Source: Candidatus Dichloromethanomonas elyunquensis (GTDB taxonomy: Bacteria; Bacillota; Desulfitobacteriia; Desulfitobacteriales; Syntrophobotulaceae). From it: a stretch of DNA of 64,000 bases. The translations under genes were made by a program, and so were the position numbers. Below are positions 17,864 to 25,341 of this stretch, in pieces (the first letter of the stretch is position 1; every line of letters starts with the position of its first letter). The DNA lies in NCBI GenBank assembly GCA_001515265.1, contig LNDB01000002.1, forward strand, positions 124,001 to 188,000, written 5' to 3'. Under the pieces are notes generated by a model, which was not told the DNA's origin, searched no databases, and saw only the letters and a program-made list of their open reading frames with translations.

Positions 17864-18141
17864 AGGATGACAAATCTACGAAAAAAATGGCAGCTGCAAT
17901 CGCTTATGACCACATCGGTGTCCCGAAAGTTGTGGCCAAAGGCGATGGGCTTGTTGCCCAAAAAATTATCGAATTTGCACAAGAAAAGAGAATACCCATT
18001 CAAAACAATGAGACATTGGTAGAAGCCTTGATGCAAGTGGAATTAGCAGGTGAGATTCCTCCGGAACTCTACCAGGCTGTGGCTGAAATATTAGCTTTTA
18101 TATATCGGATGGATAAACAAAAAGCGAAATCGATCCGTTAG
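17860..18141 (+). CDS. FlhB-like C-terminal domain protein (type III export switch, stand-alone)
   Basis: A 93-residue protein matching only the part of FlhB after its autocleavage site: KMAAAIAYDHIGVPKVVAKGDGLVAQKII, then IPIQNNETLVEAL and EIPPELYQAVAEILAFIYRM. The membrane domain and the NPTH cleavage motif of full-length FlhB are absent, so it resembles the cleaved cytoplasmic fragment produced by FlhB. Such short FlhB-like proteins next to a FliK-like gene occur in clostridia; the function is unproven, perhaps complementing the export gate. Its TAG stop interlocks with the TAA stop of the convergent downstream gene. Confidence 0.82.
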   Translation: MKDDKSTKKMAAAIAYDHIGVPKVVAKGDGLVAQKIIEFAQEKRIPIQNNETLVEALMQVELAGEIPPELYQAVAEILAFIYRMDKQKAKSIR

Positions 18142-18452
18142 ATTTTCCGTTGGTTTTTTTTACGGTTTAATTCTTTTTGTGCCAGTATTTCTGCAACTCT
18201 TCCGCTGTCCCCCAGCTCTAATCCTTGAAGACGCCATTCTCTGAAAGTTCTCCAGAATTGTTGTTGGGTGATGATATGTGTGTACTTTTCGATTTCTTCA
18301 TCATAAGGCCAAAATACGTCAACCCAAAGCTTGCAACTACTGCTGAGCACAAGAACGTAGTGATGTAATTCAGGATTTACCGTATCAAGATTTCTCATTA
18401 AGATATGTGACCGGCCATTGGGGAAATCGGTCTGTAAGTAGGCAAGCTTCAT
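18138..18452 (-). CDS. Hypothetical protein, 104 residues
   Basis: I do not recognise this protein. It is soluble, rich in aromatic residues in the middle (KLWVDVFWPYDEE, QFWRTFREWRL), and ends in a strongly basic tail (NRKKNQRKI). No signal peptide or membrane segment. Start ATG 18452 is set by AAGGAGG six bases upstream; the ATG two codons earlier abuts the ribosome site. It converges on the FlhB-like gene, and the two stop codons overlap by three bases, leaving no space for a terminator between them. Confidence 0.65.
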   Translation of the reverse strand: MKLAYLQTDFPNGRSHILMRNLDTVNPELHHYVLVLSSSCKLWVDVFWPYDEEIEKYTHIITQQQFWRTFREWRLQGLELGDSGRVAEILAQKELNRKKNQRKI

Positions 18453-18544
18453 TCTCATCCTCCTTAACCCTAGGCTATCCCTAGTATAGCATGAATTTTG
18501 CAGTCAAATAACCATTATTCTTAGTAAACTTCATACAACCGCGG

Positions 18545-18575
18545 TATAATGAACCTAATACATATGTATTAGGTT
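18545..18575 (+). promoter_or_regulatory. dinG promoter -10 with a 24-bp perfect palindrome
   Basis: TATAAT at 18545-18550 is followed one base later by a perfect 24-base palindrome (18552-18575) with half-site AACCTAATACAT and its reverse complement. It covers the expected start of transcription, the classic place for a repressor operator. The -35 is weak. The core ACATATGT resembles the middle of Firmicute LexA sites, but the required GAAC/GTTC arms are missing. Confidence 0.65.
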
Positions 18576-18629
18576 GTCGTTCTTTTGGTGTTTGTCTTTT
18601 AGCTTCGGAGAGAAGGGAGCAATACCCAG

Positions 18630-21332
18630 TTGGATCAATCGGTCGTAGTACTGTCATTCATAGTCTCGAAAAATTCTCAGGATTTATCTCATTTCGCAGC
18701 CTTGAAAATAGAAGAAGGGCTGCCCCCGGTTTATCTATTGTCGTCCTTTTCCGAAAGAAACGCTATGACAATGGATTTCACAAACGAACGAAGAAAAATT
18801 ATTGATTTTCTGAACGGTGCTTCCACCGTGTTTCTTTGGGATTATGATACGGTCCGATGGATTAAGAAGATACTGGAGTTTGAATTTGATTCGAGGGACG
18901 TATTTATCATAAAAGATTTCATCGTGATGCTTTACCCAGCTTTTTCGCAGTTAAGACCGGTTGATTTATGTATTGAACTCCAACTCAAATTCCCAGGCAG
19001 TTTTTTCTCGCCAGCCCAAAAAGAATGCAGATTGGGATGGGGATTTCTAAGACACTGCTATACAAAAGGGTTAGCTTCGGATATCGGCTACCTCAGTAAG
19101 TTGCAAACTTACATTGAGGATTTAAGCATTGCGAAATGGGTGGCTTGGTTAAAAAGAGAAATAATGATTCAATACCCCGATCGAATCATTCAAACAGGAC
19201 CGTTTCCAAGAAAACGGGAGGGGTCTTTATTTTCAGACTTTTATTTCCAGGATTCAACTTTGGAGAAAGACGAAAAAATTGAATCGTCTCCTTGGGTTAT
19301 TCAATGTTTCCAAGCGGGGGGATTATTATCTCAGAACTTACCGGGTTATGAAGACCGTTTGCTCCAGGTTGCCATGGCCAGGGAACTCCTCAAAGGTTTT
19401 CAAGAATCCATGGACATTGTCGTAGAGGCCGGAACAGGAACAGGGAAATCTATCGCCTATTTGATTCCGGCTTTGTGGTGGGCCAGAAAAAATCAGAAAC
19501 GCGTTATCATTGCAACACATACCATCACGCTTCAGGAACAGCTCTATGGGAAAGATCTGCCTTTTCTGCAAAAAATACTTCCGTTTTCTTTTAAAACTGC
19601 GTTACTGAAAGGTAAAAATAATTATGTATGCTTGAATAGTTTTTTTCAGGAACCCCTTCATTCTGACCAATTTACTGACAGAGAAAAGCTTGCCAGGGCG
19701 GGCATGTTTTCTTGGCTTGGGGATACCTGTACAGGTGATTTGGGAGAACTGCCTTATTCTCCAGGTTCTAGTCCTATATGGAAGCGATTTGGTGCAGACA
19801 ATAGTATTTGTATGCCGAGTAACTGCCGCTATGCCGGACAATGTTTTATGTTACTGGCAAGAAAGCGGGCTGAAGAAGCAGATCTTATTGTTATTAACCA
19901 TTCTTTGTTACTGGCCGATGTTAAGACCAACTATAATATCCTGCCGGAACACGGTGATCTGATTATTGACGAAGCGCACCATCTCTACCAAACCGCTCTA
20001 AAGCAGCTGGGGTTTGAACTGAGTTTTGAGGATATCCACAGACAAATCGAGAGTATGAAAACAGGACTTTTCTATACGTTAAAAAAAAGTTATCCGGTAT
20101 GGCGAGAAATTTTCCCAGCCATTAACTGGGCAGAATTTCAAAGTTGTTATGAAAGTCTTTTCCCATCCGGTACAAGTATCTTGGAACAAGCGAAAGACTT
20201 GTTCAACCTGGGAAGACAAATATTGGCCGGGAGGTTAAATCTTTGCCTGGACCAAGGGAAAATGGGAGAAAGCGTATATGCGGCCTTGATCGTATCCATA
20301 GAAAATCTGATATATCGATTAAAAGAATACATTCAACTTTTAGATAAAATCAATAGTTGTCTTTTTATTGAAAGTCAGCAATTAGAACCTGTCCGGTATG
20401 AGTTAATTAAAAACAAAAATGAAATCGTTCAGATAACTGACGGGTTAAATACGATCTTAACCGGTGAAGAATACAGCCGGGTAACTTATTTAGAAAAAAC
20501 GAACTTAATATCTCTCAAGAATACGCTAATCGATGTTTCAGGAATTTTACGAGAAAAGATATTTGATAAAAATAATTGTACCGTCCTGACTTCCGCAACG
20601 CTAAGCGTATCCCAAAGCTTTTCCTGCTTTGCCAGGGATGTGGGACTGGATGAATATCACAGTATCCGGCTGAATTCCCCTTTTGATTATGACAGGCAAA
20701 TGCTGTTTTGCGTGGTAAACGATATGCCTATCAACCATTGGACCGAAGAGGTTTTGGCAGCCCGCGCGGCCTCTTTCATTTGTCAAATTGCGGAAGTAAT
20801 GCAGGGAAGGACTTTAATACTATGTACATCCTACCGATATCTGCGGCTGGTACAGGAAGAACTGTGTGCAAGACTTAAGCATACGGAATTACGAGTCTTA
20901 GCTCAGGGAATCGATGGGAGCAGGGAAGATTTACTCCAATTATTTATGAAAACCAAAAATACAATCCTTTTGGGAACAAACAGTTTTTGGGAAGGAATTG
21001 ATGTACCGGGTGAAGCCCTTCGATGTGTTATTATGGCGAAACTTCCGTTTTGGCCGCCGGATTCTCCCATCATGGAAGCAAAAGCAAAGCTTTTGGAAAG
21101 CCAAGGGCTGGATCCTTTTCGTGAACTGCATCTGCCTGAAGCGATTATCCGTTTCAGGCAGGGATTCGGCCGCCTGATTAGAACCAGAGAAGATAAAGGC
21201 GTTGTTATTTTACTGGACGATAGGATCTTAAAGAAACAATACGGAAGGCTTTTCATACAATCCCTGCCGATACGGTCCTATTATCAGGGGAGTTCGGAAA
21301 AAGTGATTCAACAGGTCGGCCGCTGGGCCTGA
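18630..21332 (+). CDS. dinG: DinG-family ATP-dependent DNA helicase with Fe-S cluster
   Basis: Superfamily 2 (XPD-like) 5'-3' helicase, 900 residues. Walker A is EAGTGTGKS (about 266-274), DEAH box 447-450, then motifs V-VI near the end: GTNSFWEGIDVPGEALRCVI and RFRQGFGRLIR. Four cysteines fit the DinG/XPD Fe-S cluster: C334, C394, C399 and C405, the last three with the same x4/x5 spacing as in E. coli DinG. The N-terminal 170 residues occupy the place of the DEDD exonuclease domain of Bacillus DinG but show no exonuclease acidic motif. TTG start with AAGGGAG 10 bases upstream. Expected role: resolving R-loops, D-loops and stalled forks. Confidence 0.9.
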   Translation: MDQSVVVLSFIVSKNSQDLSHFAALKIEEGLPPVYLLSSFSERNAMTMDFTNERRKIIDFLNGASTVFLWDYDTVRWIKKILEFEFDSRDVFIIKDFIVMLYPAFSQLRPVDLCIELQLKFPGSFFSPAQKECRLGWGFLRHCYTKGLASDIGYLSKLQTYIEDLSIAKWVAWLKREIMIQYPDRIIQTGPFPRKREGSLFSDFYFQDSTLEKDEKIESSPWVIQCFQAGGLLSQNLPGYEDRLLQVAMARELLKGFQESMDIVVEAGTGTGKSIAYLIPALWWARKNQKRVIIATHTITLQEQLYGKDLPFLQKILPFSFKTALLKGKNNYVCLNSFFQEPLHSDQFTDREKLARAGMFSWLGDTCTGDLGELPYSPGSSPIWKRFGADNSICMPSNCRYAGQCFMLLARKRAEEADLIVINHSLLLADVKTNYNILPEHGDLIIDEAHHLYQTALKQLGFELSFEDIHRQIESMKTGLFYTLKKSYPVWREIFPAINWAEFQSCYESLFPSGTSILEQAKDLFNLGRQILAGRLNLCLDQGKMGESVYAALIVSIENLIYRLKEYIQLLDKINSCLFIESQQLEPVRYELIKNKNEIVQITDGLNTILTGEEYSRVTYLEKTNLISLKNTLIDVSGILREKIFDKNNCTVLTSATLSVSQSFSCFARDVGLDEYHSIRLNSPFDYDRQMLFCVVNDMPINHWTEEVLAARAASFICQIAEVMQGRTLILCTSYRYLRLVQEELCARLKHTELRVLAQGIDGSREDLLQLFMKTKNTILLGTNSFWEGIDVPGEALRCVIMAKLPFWPPDSPIMEAKAKLLESQGLDPFRELHLPEAIIRFRQGFGRLIRTREDKGVVILLDDRILKKQYGRLFIQSLPIRSYYQGSSEKVIQQVGRWA

Positions 21333-21474
21333 GCCTATTCACACATTCTAAAAACAATATTTCTCATAAGGATAGACATCTGCTACGGACCTGATTATAA
21401 TAACCATAATTGTAGTGTTTAAGAATTGACATCCGTACATATAGACATTTTTGTAATTTGGAGAGTGAATAAGG

Positions 21475-22002
21475 ATGTTCGGAAAAACCTTTGATTCTCG
21501 TATTCTGCCCTGCCTGTTTACTTTAGCAAATCTATTTTTTGGTTTTCTTTCGATTATTTTCGCCTTTGACCATCAGTTGCGCATGTCCGCGGGCATGATC
21601 ATGTTCTCTGTCCTGATGGATTCTCTGGACGGTAAAGTTGCCAGAAAGCTGAAGGCCAGTTCGGATTTTGGAAAAGAACTTGATTCATTAAGCGATGTTA
21701 TTTCTTTTGGTTTAGCTCCCGGTGTTCTGATCTATGTATTTGTGTACCATAATTATTGGCCGTTCTGGGGAGCTTGGATCTCCGGATTTTTTACGATATG
21801 CGGGGCATTACGTTTGGCACGGTTCAATATTCTTAGTTGTACGGATTATTTTGTAGGCGTACCTATCACTTTTGCGGGGGGATTTATGGCCTTACTTCTC
21901 CTGTTTCTCGACAGGATTCCTTGGGAGGCGTATCCTGTAACAATGTTTATTTTGGCGGTCTTAATGGTTTCTTCCTTGCAAGTACCTAAACTCGGCAAAT
22001 AG
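21475..22002 (+). CDS. pssA: CDP-diacylglycerol--serine O-phosphatidyltransferase
   Basis: Integral membrane enzyme making phosphatidylserine, 175 residues with about five hydrophobic segments. The CDP-alcohol phosphotransferase signature is complete: D49, D52-G53, A56-R57, G66, D70 and D74 within the segment from residue 49 to 74. The length and the start (KTFDSRILPCLFTLANLFFGF) fit PssA rather than PgsA, which is usually larger and begins differently. Ribosome site TTGGAGAG is upstream of ATG 21475. The decarboxylase gene psd, often adjacent, is absent. It ends before a strong hairpin terminator. Confidence 0.88.
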   Translation: MFGKTFDSRILPCLFTLANLFFGFLSIIFAFDHQLRMSAGMIMFSVLMDSLDGKVARKLKASSDFGKELDSLSDVISFGLAPGVLIYVFVYHNYWPFWGAWISGFFTICGALRLARFNILSCTDYFVGVPITFAGGFMALLLLFLDRIPWEAYPVTMFILAVLMVSSLQVPKLGK

Positions 22003-22040
22003 TTGAATTTTCCACTTTGGTTGAATTTCACCCCTGAACT

Positions 22041-22073
22041 CACCTGTGCATATAGTAAGGCACAGGTGATTTT
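22041..22073 (+). terminator. Rho-independent terminator after pssA
   Basis: Perfect 9-base stem CACCTGTGC (22041-22049) and GCACAGGTG (22060-22068), 10-base loop, followed by a short T-rich stretch ATTTTG. Confidence 0.8.
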
Positions 22074-22092
22074 GTAGAAGGGGGTTTTGAAT

Positions 22093-22440
22093 ATGGCTCA
22101 ACCAATTGATTGGTCGAACATAGGGGTAAGGATGGTTCAGGGGTTAAATACAACAATTGATGCTGTAAGACAGCTGGACCCTCAGGAAGCCGCATTGGTC
22201 ATGAAACTCTTAGGGAAAACATGTACCAAAATGATGAAAGAAGGTGTAGGGCATCAATTTGGGATTGCAATGATTGAAACCAGTGAAAAGTTAGCCTTAA
22301 AGGACAAGTTGGTTTTTGAAGATGTCATTAAAATGCTGACAGCAATCGTAGGCAAATTGTACTTCACCGCTAAGACTGCCGAAGAGATTGAATTAGTAAA
22401 ACAACTGGAAGACGCTGTTAATAACTACCACGTTGCATAA
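22093..22440 (+). CDS. Hypothetical protein, 115 residues
   Basis: Not recognised. Soluble, mostly helical, acidic in its C-terminal third (TAEEIELVKQLEDAVNNYHVA), with one cysteine in KTCTKMMKEGVGHQFG. No membrane segment. ATG 22093 is preferred over the TTG at 22087 because GAAGGGGG ends 8 bases before it. It lies between the pssA terminator and the small spoVM-like gene and may be read with the latter, since no terminator separates them. Confidence 0.7.
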   Translation: MAQPIDWSNIGVRMVQGLNTTIDAVRQLDPQEAALVMKLLGKTCTKMMKEGVGHQFGIAMIETSEKLALKDKLVFEDVIKMLTAIVGKLYFTAKTAEEIELVKQLEDAVNNYHVA

Positions 22441-22493
22441 CTTTAATGTCAATCATTAATGATTCCGTAAAGAAATGTAAGGGGGGCGGGAAG

Positions 22494-22568
22494 ATGAAGA
22501 TCTATTATATTCGATTACCTCAGCCGGTACTTAATATCATCAGAAAAGTATTTAAGAATAATAAATAA
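22494..22568 (+). CDS. spoVM: SpoVM-like coat-anchoring peptide, 24 residues
   Basis: A tiny gene below normal ORF cut-offs. The peptide begins MKIYYIRLPQP and continues with an amphipathic helix of about 11 residues ending in KNNK. Bacillus SpoVM (26 residues, starting MKFYTIKLPK) is an amphipathic peptide that senses the convex forespore membrane and anchors the coat basement layer protein SpoIVA. The M-K-aromatic-Y-x-I-basic-L-P pattern is matched, and Pro9, important for curvature sensing in Bacillus, is at the same position. The ribosome site is a strong G-rich purine run (22480-22493) directly upstream. Spo0A, pdaB and spoVB homologs in the window support a sporulating host. Confidence 0.82.
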   Translation: MKIYYIRLPQPVLNIIRKVFKNNK

Positions 22569-22628
22569 AAGTGACATAATTTTTTGTTTCCCTTCTATTT
22601 ATATAATAAAAGGGTTAGGAGGGAAATT

Positions 22629-23051
22629 ATGTTAATGAACCGTCACTTTTTCATTATATTGTTCAGCATATTTTTTATTGGCGTGATATTTTGGTGGCAG
22701 AAACCGGTTACTGCGGTCTCTGCTATGGCTGGAGCAGACTATCACGGTGACCCGTATCAAATGATCAAAAGCTACTGGAGGAGAATGGACTATCGTCAAT
22801 TTAACCTAACCAGAGAGATGATCTCAGATACCGCTTTAGAGCGGCATTATCAAATACAAAAAAATTTAACAGATAATCCGCTTCTAAGCATACGAAATGT
22901 TGATATAGAAGCAACAATGGAAAAAAATACTCTCTTAGCCAGAGTAACATCAGGATCAGTTATTGACCCGAAAACCGAAGTGAGCTATCTCATGCATGTC
23001 GGAGAGTCTCCTCAAGGATTTCTGATTACGTCCATCAAAACGATTCCGTAA
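22629..23051 (+). CDS. Hypothetical membrane-anchored or secreted protein
   Basis: A 140-residue protein with an N-terminal hydrophobic segment (about residues 5-23, FFIILFSIFFIGVIFWW) acting as signal or anchor, with a possible cleavage after AVSAMA. The mature part (about 115 residues) starts with YHGDPYQMIKSYWRRMDYRQF and has the alternating pattern of an NTF2-like or similar alpha+beta fold (ARVTSGSVIDPKTEVSYLMHV), but I cannot assign a family. ATG 22629 follows TTAGGAGGG; the longer ORF upstream has no ribosome site. Located between spoVM and a ferredoxin gene. No function claimed. Confidence 0.7.
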   Translation: MLMNRHFFIILFSIFFIGVIFWWQKPVTAVSAMAGADYHGDPYQMIKSYWRRMDYRQFNLTREMISDTALERHYQIQKNLTDNPLLSIRNVDIEATMEKNTLLARVTSGSVIDPKTEVSYLMHVGESPQGFLITSIKTIP

Positions 23052-23115
23052 AATTTTGCATATCTTCGGAAACCAGGGGCAGAATACTAAAAAATATAAG
23101 AAGAGGTGAAGCAGC

Positions 23116-23304
23116 ATGATTGCCTACGTAGAAAAAGATGCTTGCATCGGATGTGGATCATGTCCTTCGATATGTCCGGAGATATTTGAAATGGATGATG
23201 ACGGGTTAGCGATAACCTTAAAGGAGCAAGTCCCCCAGGATCTTGAAGAATCCGCTCAGGAAGCAGCCGAAAGCTGTCCCACGGAAGCAATTGTCTTAAG
23301 CTGA
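23116..23304 (+). CDS. Small ferredoxin, [4Fe-4S]
   Basis: A 62-residue electron carrier with CIGCGSCPSICPE at residues 10-22 and a distant CP at 54-55, the arrangement of monocluster [4Fe-4S] ferredoxins (C10, C13, C16 and C54 as ligands; C20 is spare). The C-terminus (SCPTEAIVLS) is typical. It could serve as donor for the Ech hydrogenase or for radical SAM enzymes encoded in this window, which is inference. The ribosome site AAGAGGTG is upstream of ATG 23116. Confidence 0.93.
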   Translation: MIAYVEKDACIGCGSCPSICPEIFEMDDDGLAITLKEQVPQDLEESAQEAAESCPTEAIVLS

Positions 23305-23327
23305 TTCAATACAATCCGTTGGTTCAT

Positions 23328-23394
23328 AATACAATGGGTAAAATAAACTAATATTATTGCAAAAAATGATATGGTTTTATGGACCCATTGTATT
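23328..23394. repeat. 12-bp inverted repeat after the ferredoxin gene
   Basis: AATACAATGGGT (23328-23339) and its exact reverse complement (23383-23394) flank a 43-base spacer and are followed by a T-rich stretch. It may be a long-loop terminator for the ferredoxin gene or a binding site. The rest of the 370-base gap to spo0A (23395-23595) is A/T-rich with no gene I can support. Confidence 0.45.
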
Positions 23395-23595
23395 TATTTT
23401 ATCTCTCGCCAATACCAGACAAATCGTTAGATTTTTTGATGAATACCTGTTTTCTTTCGATAATTTATCAGGCAAATGAATAAAAATGGGTGATTTTAAC
23501 GATAAAAAAAAATGAGGCAGCCTAAGAAATTCCCTGATAATACAAGCTTTCATAAATATTACCAAAAATGATTGCTATTCCTTATTTTTTAAGAA

Positions 23596-23602
23596 TTCGA
23601 CA
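23596..23602 (-). promoter_or_regulatory. Candidate Spo0A box before spo0A
   Basis: TTCGACA, the reverse complement of the consensus 0A box TGTCGAA, lies 13 bases before a TATAAT (23615-23620) that is 55 bases upstream of the spo0A start. Spo0A controls its own gene in Bacillus, so autoregulation is plausible. A seven-base motif can occur by chance. Confidence 0.5.
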
Positions 23603-23674
23603 TCCCTGCTGATTTATAATGAAGTCACCGGAAAAGAGAACCGGAAAAATATAAATAAGGCGGGATATGGTAAA

Positions 23675-24469
23675 ATGTCAAAAAAGGTTAAGATTATTGT
23701 AGCTGAAGACAATCGAAATTTATGTCAAATTCTTCAGGAGTATATTCAAAGAGACGACAGTTTTGAACTGGCAGGAGTAGCTTACAATGGTCTTGAAGCG
23801 TGGGAGCTCATACAAAAACAGGAGCCTGATTTAGTTATTATGGATCTGGTCATGCCTAACCTTGACGGTCTGGAAGTATTAGAAAGAATTAACTCCAGGT
23901 CTTCAGTTCCCAGGCCTAAAGTCATTATGCTCACTGCTTTCGGACACGAAACATTAACCCACCAGGCAATGGTCATGGGAGTCGATTACTTCATTCTTAA
24001 ACCGTTCGATTTAGAGATACTCAGAAAACGGATCAGAACATTAACTCAGGATGTTGAAGTATCCAATGTTCAAGTCTCACAAACCTGTTCTGCGGTCACT
24101 TCGGCAGGCAGGGGAGTGAACATCAGCATTGAAGTTACAACGATGATGCACCAACTTGGAATTCCCGCACATGTCAAAGGTTATCAATACATAAGAGATG
24201 CGATTCTAATGGTGATCGAAGATGTGTCTTTGCTGGGGGCTGTTACGAAGGAGCTGTATCCCGCAATTGCCAAGAAATACAATACGGCACCCAGCCGTGT
24301 TGAGAGGGGAATCCGGCATGCGATTGAGCTGGCCTGGGAGCGCGGGCATATGGAGACTCTGAAAAGGATTTTTGGTTACTCCATGAACATAGAAAGACAA
24401 AAACCTACAAACTCGGAGTTTATTGCACTATTGGCAGATAAGCTCAGAGTTATGAGCAAAGTAGGATGA
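23675..24469 (+). CDS. spo0A: Sporulation master regulator Spo0A
   Basis: A 264-residue response regulator. Receiver domain about 1-125 with acidic pocket E11-D12, phospho-acceptor D57 (VIMDLVMPNLDG), T87 and K109 (ILKPFD). The C-terminal effector domain (about 150-264) is unmistakable: AHVKGYQYIRDAI, YNTAPSRVERGIRHAIELAWERG, then PTNSEFIALLADKLR. The stretch SRVERGIRHAIE is the DNA-recognition helix that reads 0A boxes. Phosphorylated Spo0A starts sporulation. An ATG start with a weak purine-rich site upstream; single gene followed by a palindromic element. Confidence 0.97.
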   Translation: MSKKVKIIVAEDNRNLCQILQEYIQRDDSFELAGVAYNGLEAWELIQKQEPDLVIMDLVMPNLDGLEVLERINSRSSVPRPKVIMLTAFGHETLTHQAMVMGVDYFILKPFDLEILRKRIRTLTQDVEVSNVQVSQTCSAVTSAGRGVNISIEVTTMMHQLGIPAHVKGYQYIRDAILMVIEDVSLLGAVTKELYPAIAKKYNTAPSRVERGIRHAIELAWERGHMETLKRIFGYSMNIERQKPTNSEFIALLADKLRVMSKVG

Positions 24470-24493
24470 TCGTTGCCAGAAAAATGATATTAA

Positions 24494-24603
24494 GGGGCTG
24501 CTGCCAAACGGCTAATCTCCGTAATGTATAGATCTCGTTAAACGCATGATGCGGAGCGCAGCTATACATTACGGAAATCTTTTTAGTATTTTGCAACAGC
24601 TCT
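24494..24603. repeat. Nested inverted-repeat element, MITE-like or terminator
   Basis: A perfect 13-base inverted repeat CCGTAATGTATAG (24519-24531) / CTATACATTACGG (24562-24574) is nested in an imperfect outer pair: GGGGCTGCTGCCAAA at the left (from 24494) and TTTTGCAACAGCTCT at the right (to 24603). T-runs follow both the inner and outer right arms. Either a miniature transposable element of about 110 bases or a compound terminator for spo0A. No coding capacity. Confidence 0.5.
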
Positions 24604-24667
24604 TTCTTTTTTAATTGACCAAGGTTAAAAATAGTTTAAAATGAATTACGAAAGGAGTTGAGAATGA

Positions 24668-25291
24668 TTGACAAACATTAAAGGGAAATTTATCGTATTT
24701 GAAGGAATAGACGGTTCTGGGATTAGCACCCAAACGGGACGTTTACGGTCTTATTTGGAATCTCAATATAACATTAAGACCATTCTTGCTAAGGAACCAA
24801 GTGAAGGACCGGTAGGGACTCTCATCCGTCAGGTTTTGAGCGGAAGAATGCAGGGAATTGATGACAGTTCTCTTGCTTTATTATTTGCTGCCGACCGGAT
24901 CGATCATAATAAAAATAAAATCCTGCCTGTTTTGGAACAGGGAGATTTCGTGATTTGTGACAGGTATTTATGGTCGTCCTACGCCTACCAAGGGAGAAAA
25001 AATGATTTAAACTGGCTGCAAGAAATTAATATGTATGCATCTAAGCCGGATTTGACCGTTTTTATTCGTGTTCGTCCTGAGATCTCTATCCGAAGAATCA
25101 CTGGCAGCAGGTTTCAAACAGAGATCTTTGAAAAAATTGATATCCTGCAGCAAGTATATGATAATTATGTCTGTTTATTTGCGAAATGGAAAGAATCCGG
25201 ACTATCTGTAACGGAGATAGACGGGGAACGCGATGCAGATACGGTGGAAATGGAGATCCGTACGGCAATTGAAAAACATTTCATAAAATAA
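24668..25291 (+). CDS. tmk: Thymidylate kinase-family protein (dTMP kinase-like)
   Basis: A 207-residue P-loop kinase with the dTMP kinase layout: FEGIDGSG at the N-terminus, AKEPSEGPVGTLIR near 41-54, the FAADRIDH segment near 75-82, the DRY motif (CDRYLWSSYAYQG near 97-109) and a C-terminal helix. dTMP kinases phosphorylate dTMP to dTDP. The P-loop reads GSGISTQ: the invariant Lys is Ile19. Variants with Thr/Val there exist in some Tmk proteins, so activity is possible but uncertain. TTG start with AAAGGAG 10 bases upstream; an overlapping ATG at 24664 is in a closed frame. It is away from holB, the usual tmk neighbour, so this may be a second copy. Confidence 0.85.
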   Translation: MTNIKGKFIVFEGIDGSGISTQTGRLRSYLESQYNIKTILAKEPSEGPVGTLIRQVLSGRMQGIDDSSLALLFAADRIDHNKNKILPVLEQGDFVICDRYLWSSYAYQGRKNDLNWLQEINMYASKPDLTVFIRVRPEISIRRITGSRFQTEIFEKIDILQQVYDNYVCLFAKWKESGLSVTEIDGERDADTVEMEIRTAIEKHFIK

Positions 25292-25314
25292 AAAACGGCT
25301 TAAACCGTTTTTAC
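25291..25314 (+). terminator. Terminator between tmk and tRNA-Arg, bidirectional
   Basis: AAAAACGG (25291-25298) pairs with CCGTTTTT (25305-25312) around a 6-base loop. A-run on one side and T-run on the other let it work for tmk on the plus strand and for the tRNA gene on the minus strand. Confidence 0.8.
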
Positions 25315-25341
25315 ATATCGATTGTTGTTTAAAATATATCA

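Noticed and set aside
18552-18575. SOS (LexA) box at the dinG promoter.
   Set aside because: The Gram-positive consensus needs GAAC and GTTC at fixed positions around the centre; here they read ATAC and GTAT. Kept as an operator of unknown regulator.
23377-23565. A 62-residue minus-strand ORF between the ferredoxin gene and spo0A.
   Set aside because: Low-complexity, no ribosome site on the minus strand, and it overlaps an inverted repeat; likely random in A/T-rich DNA.
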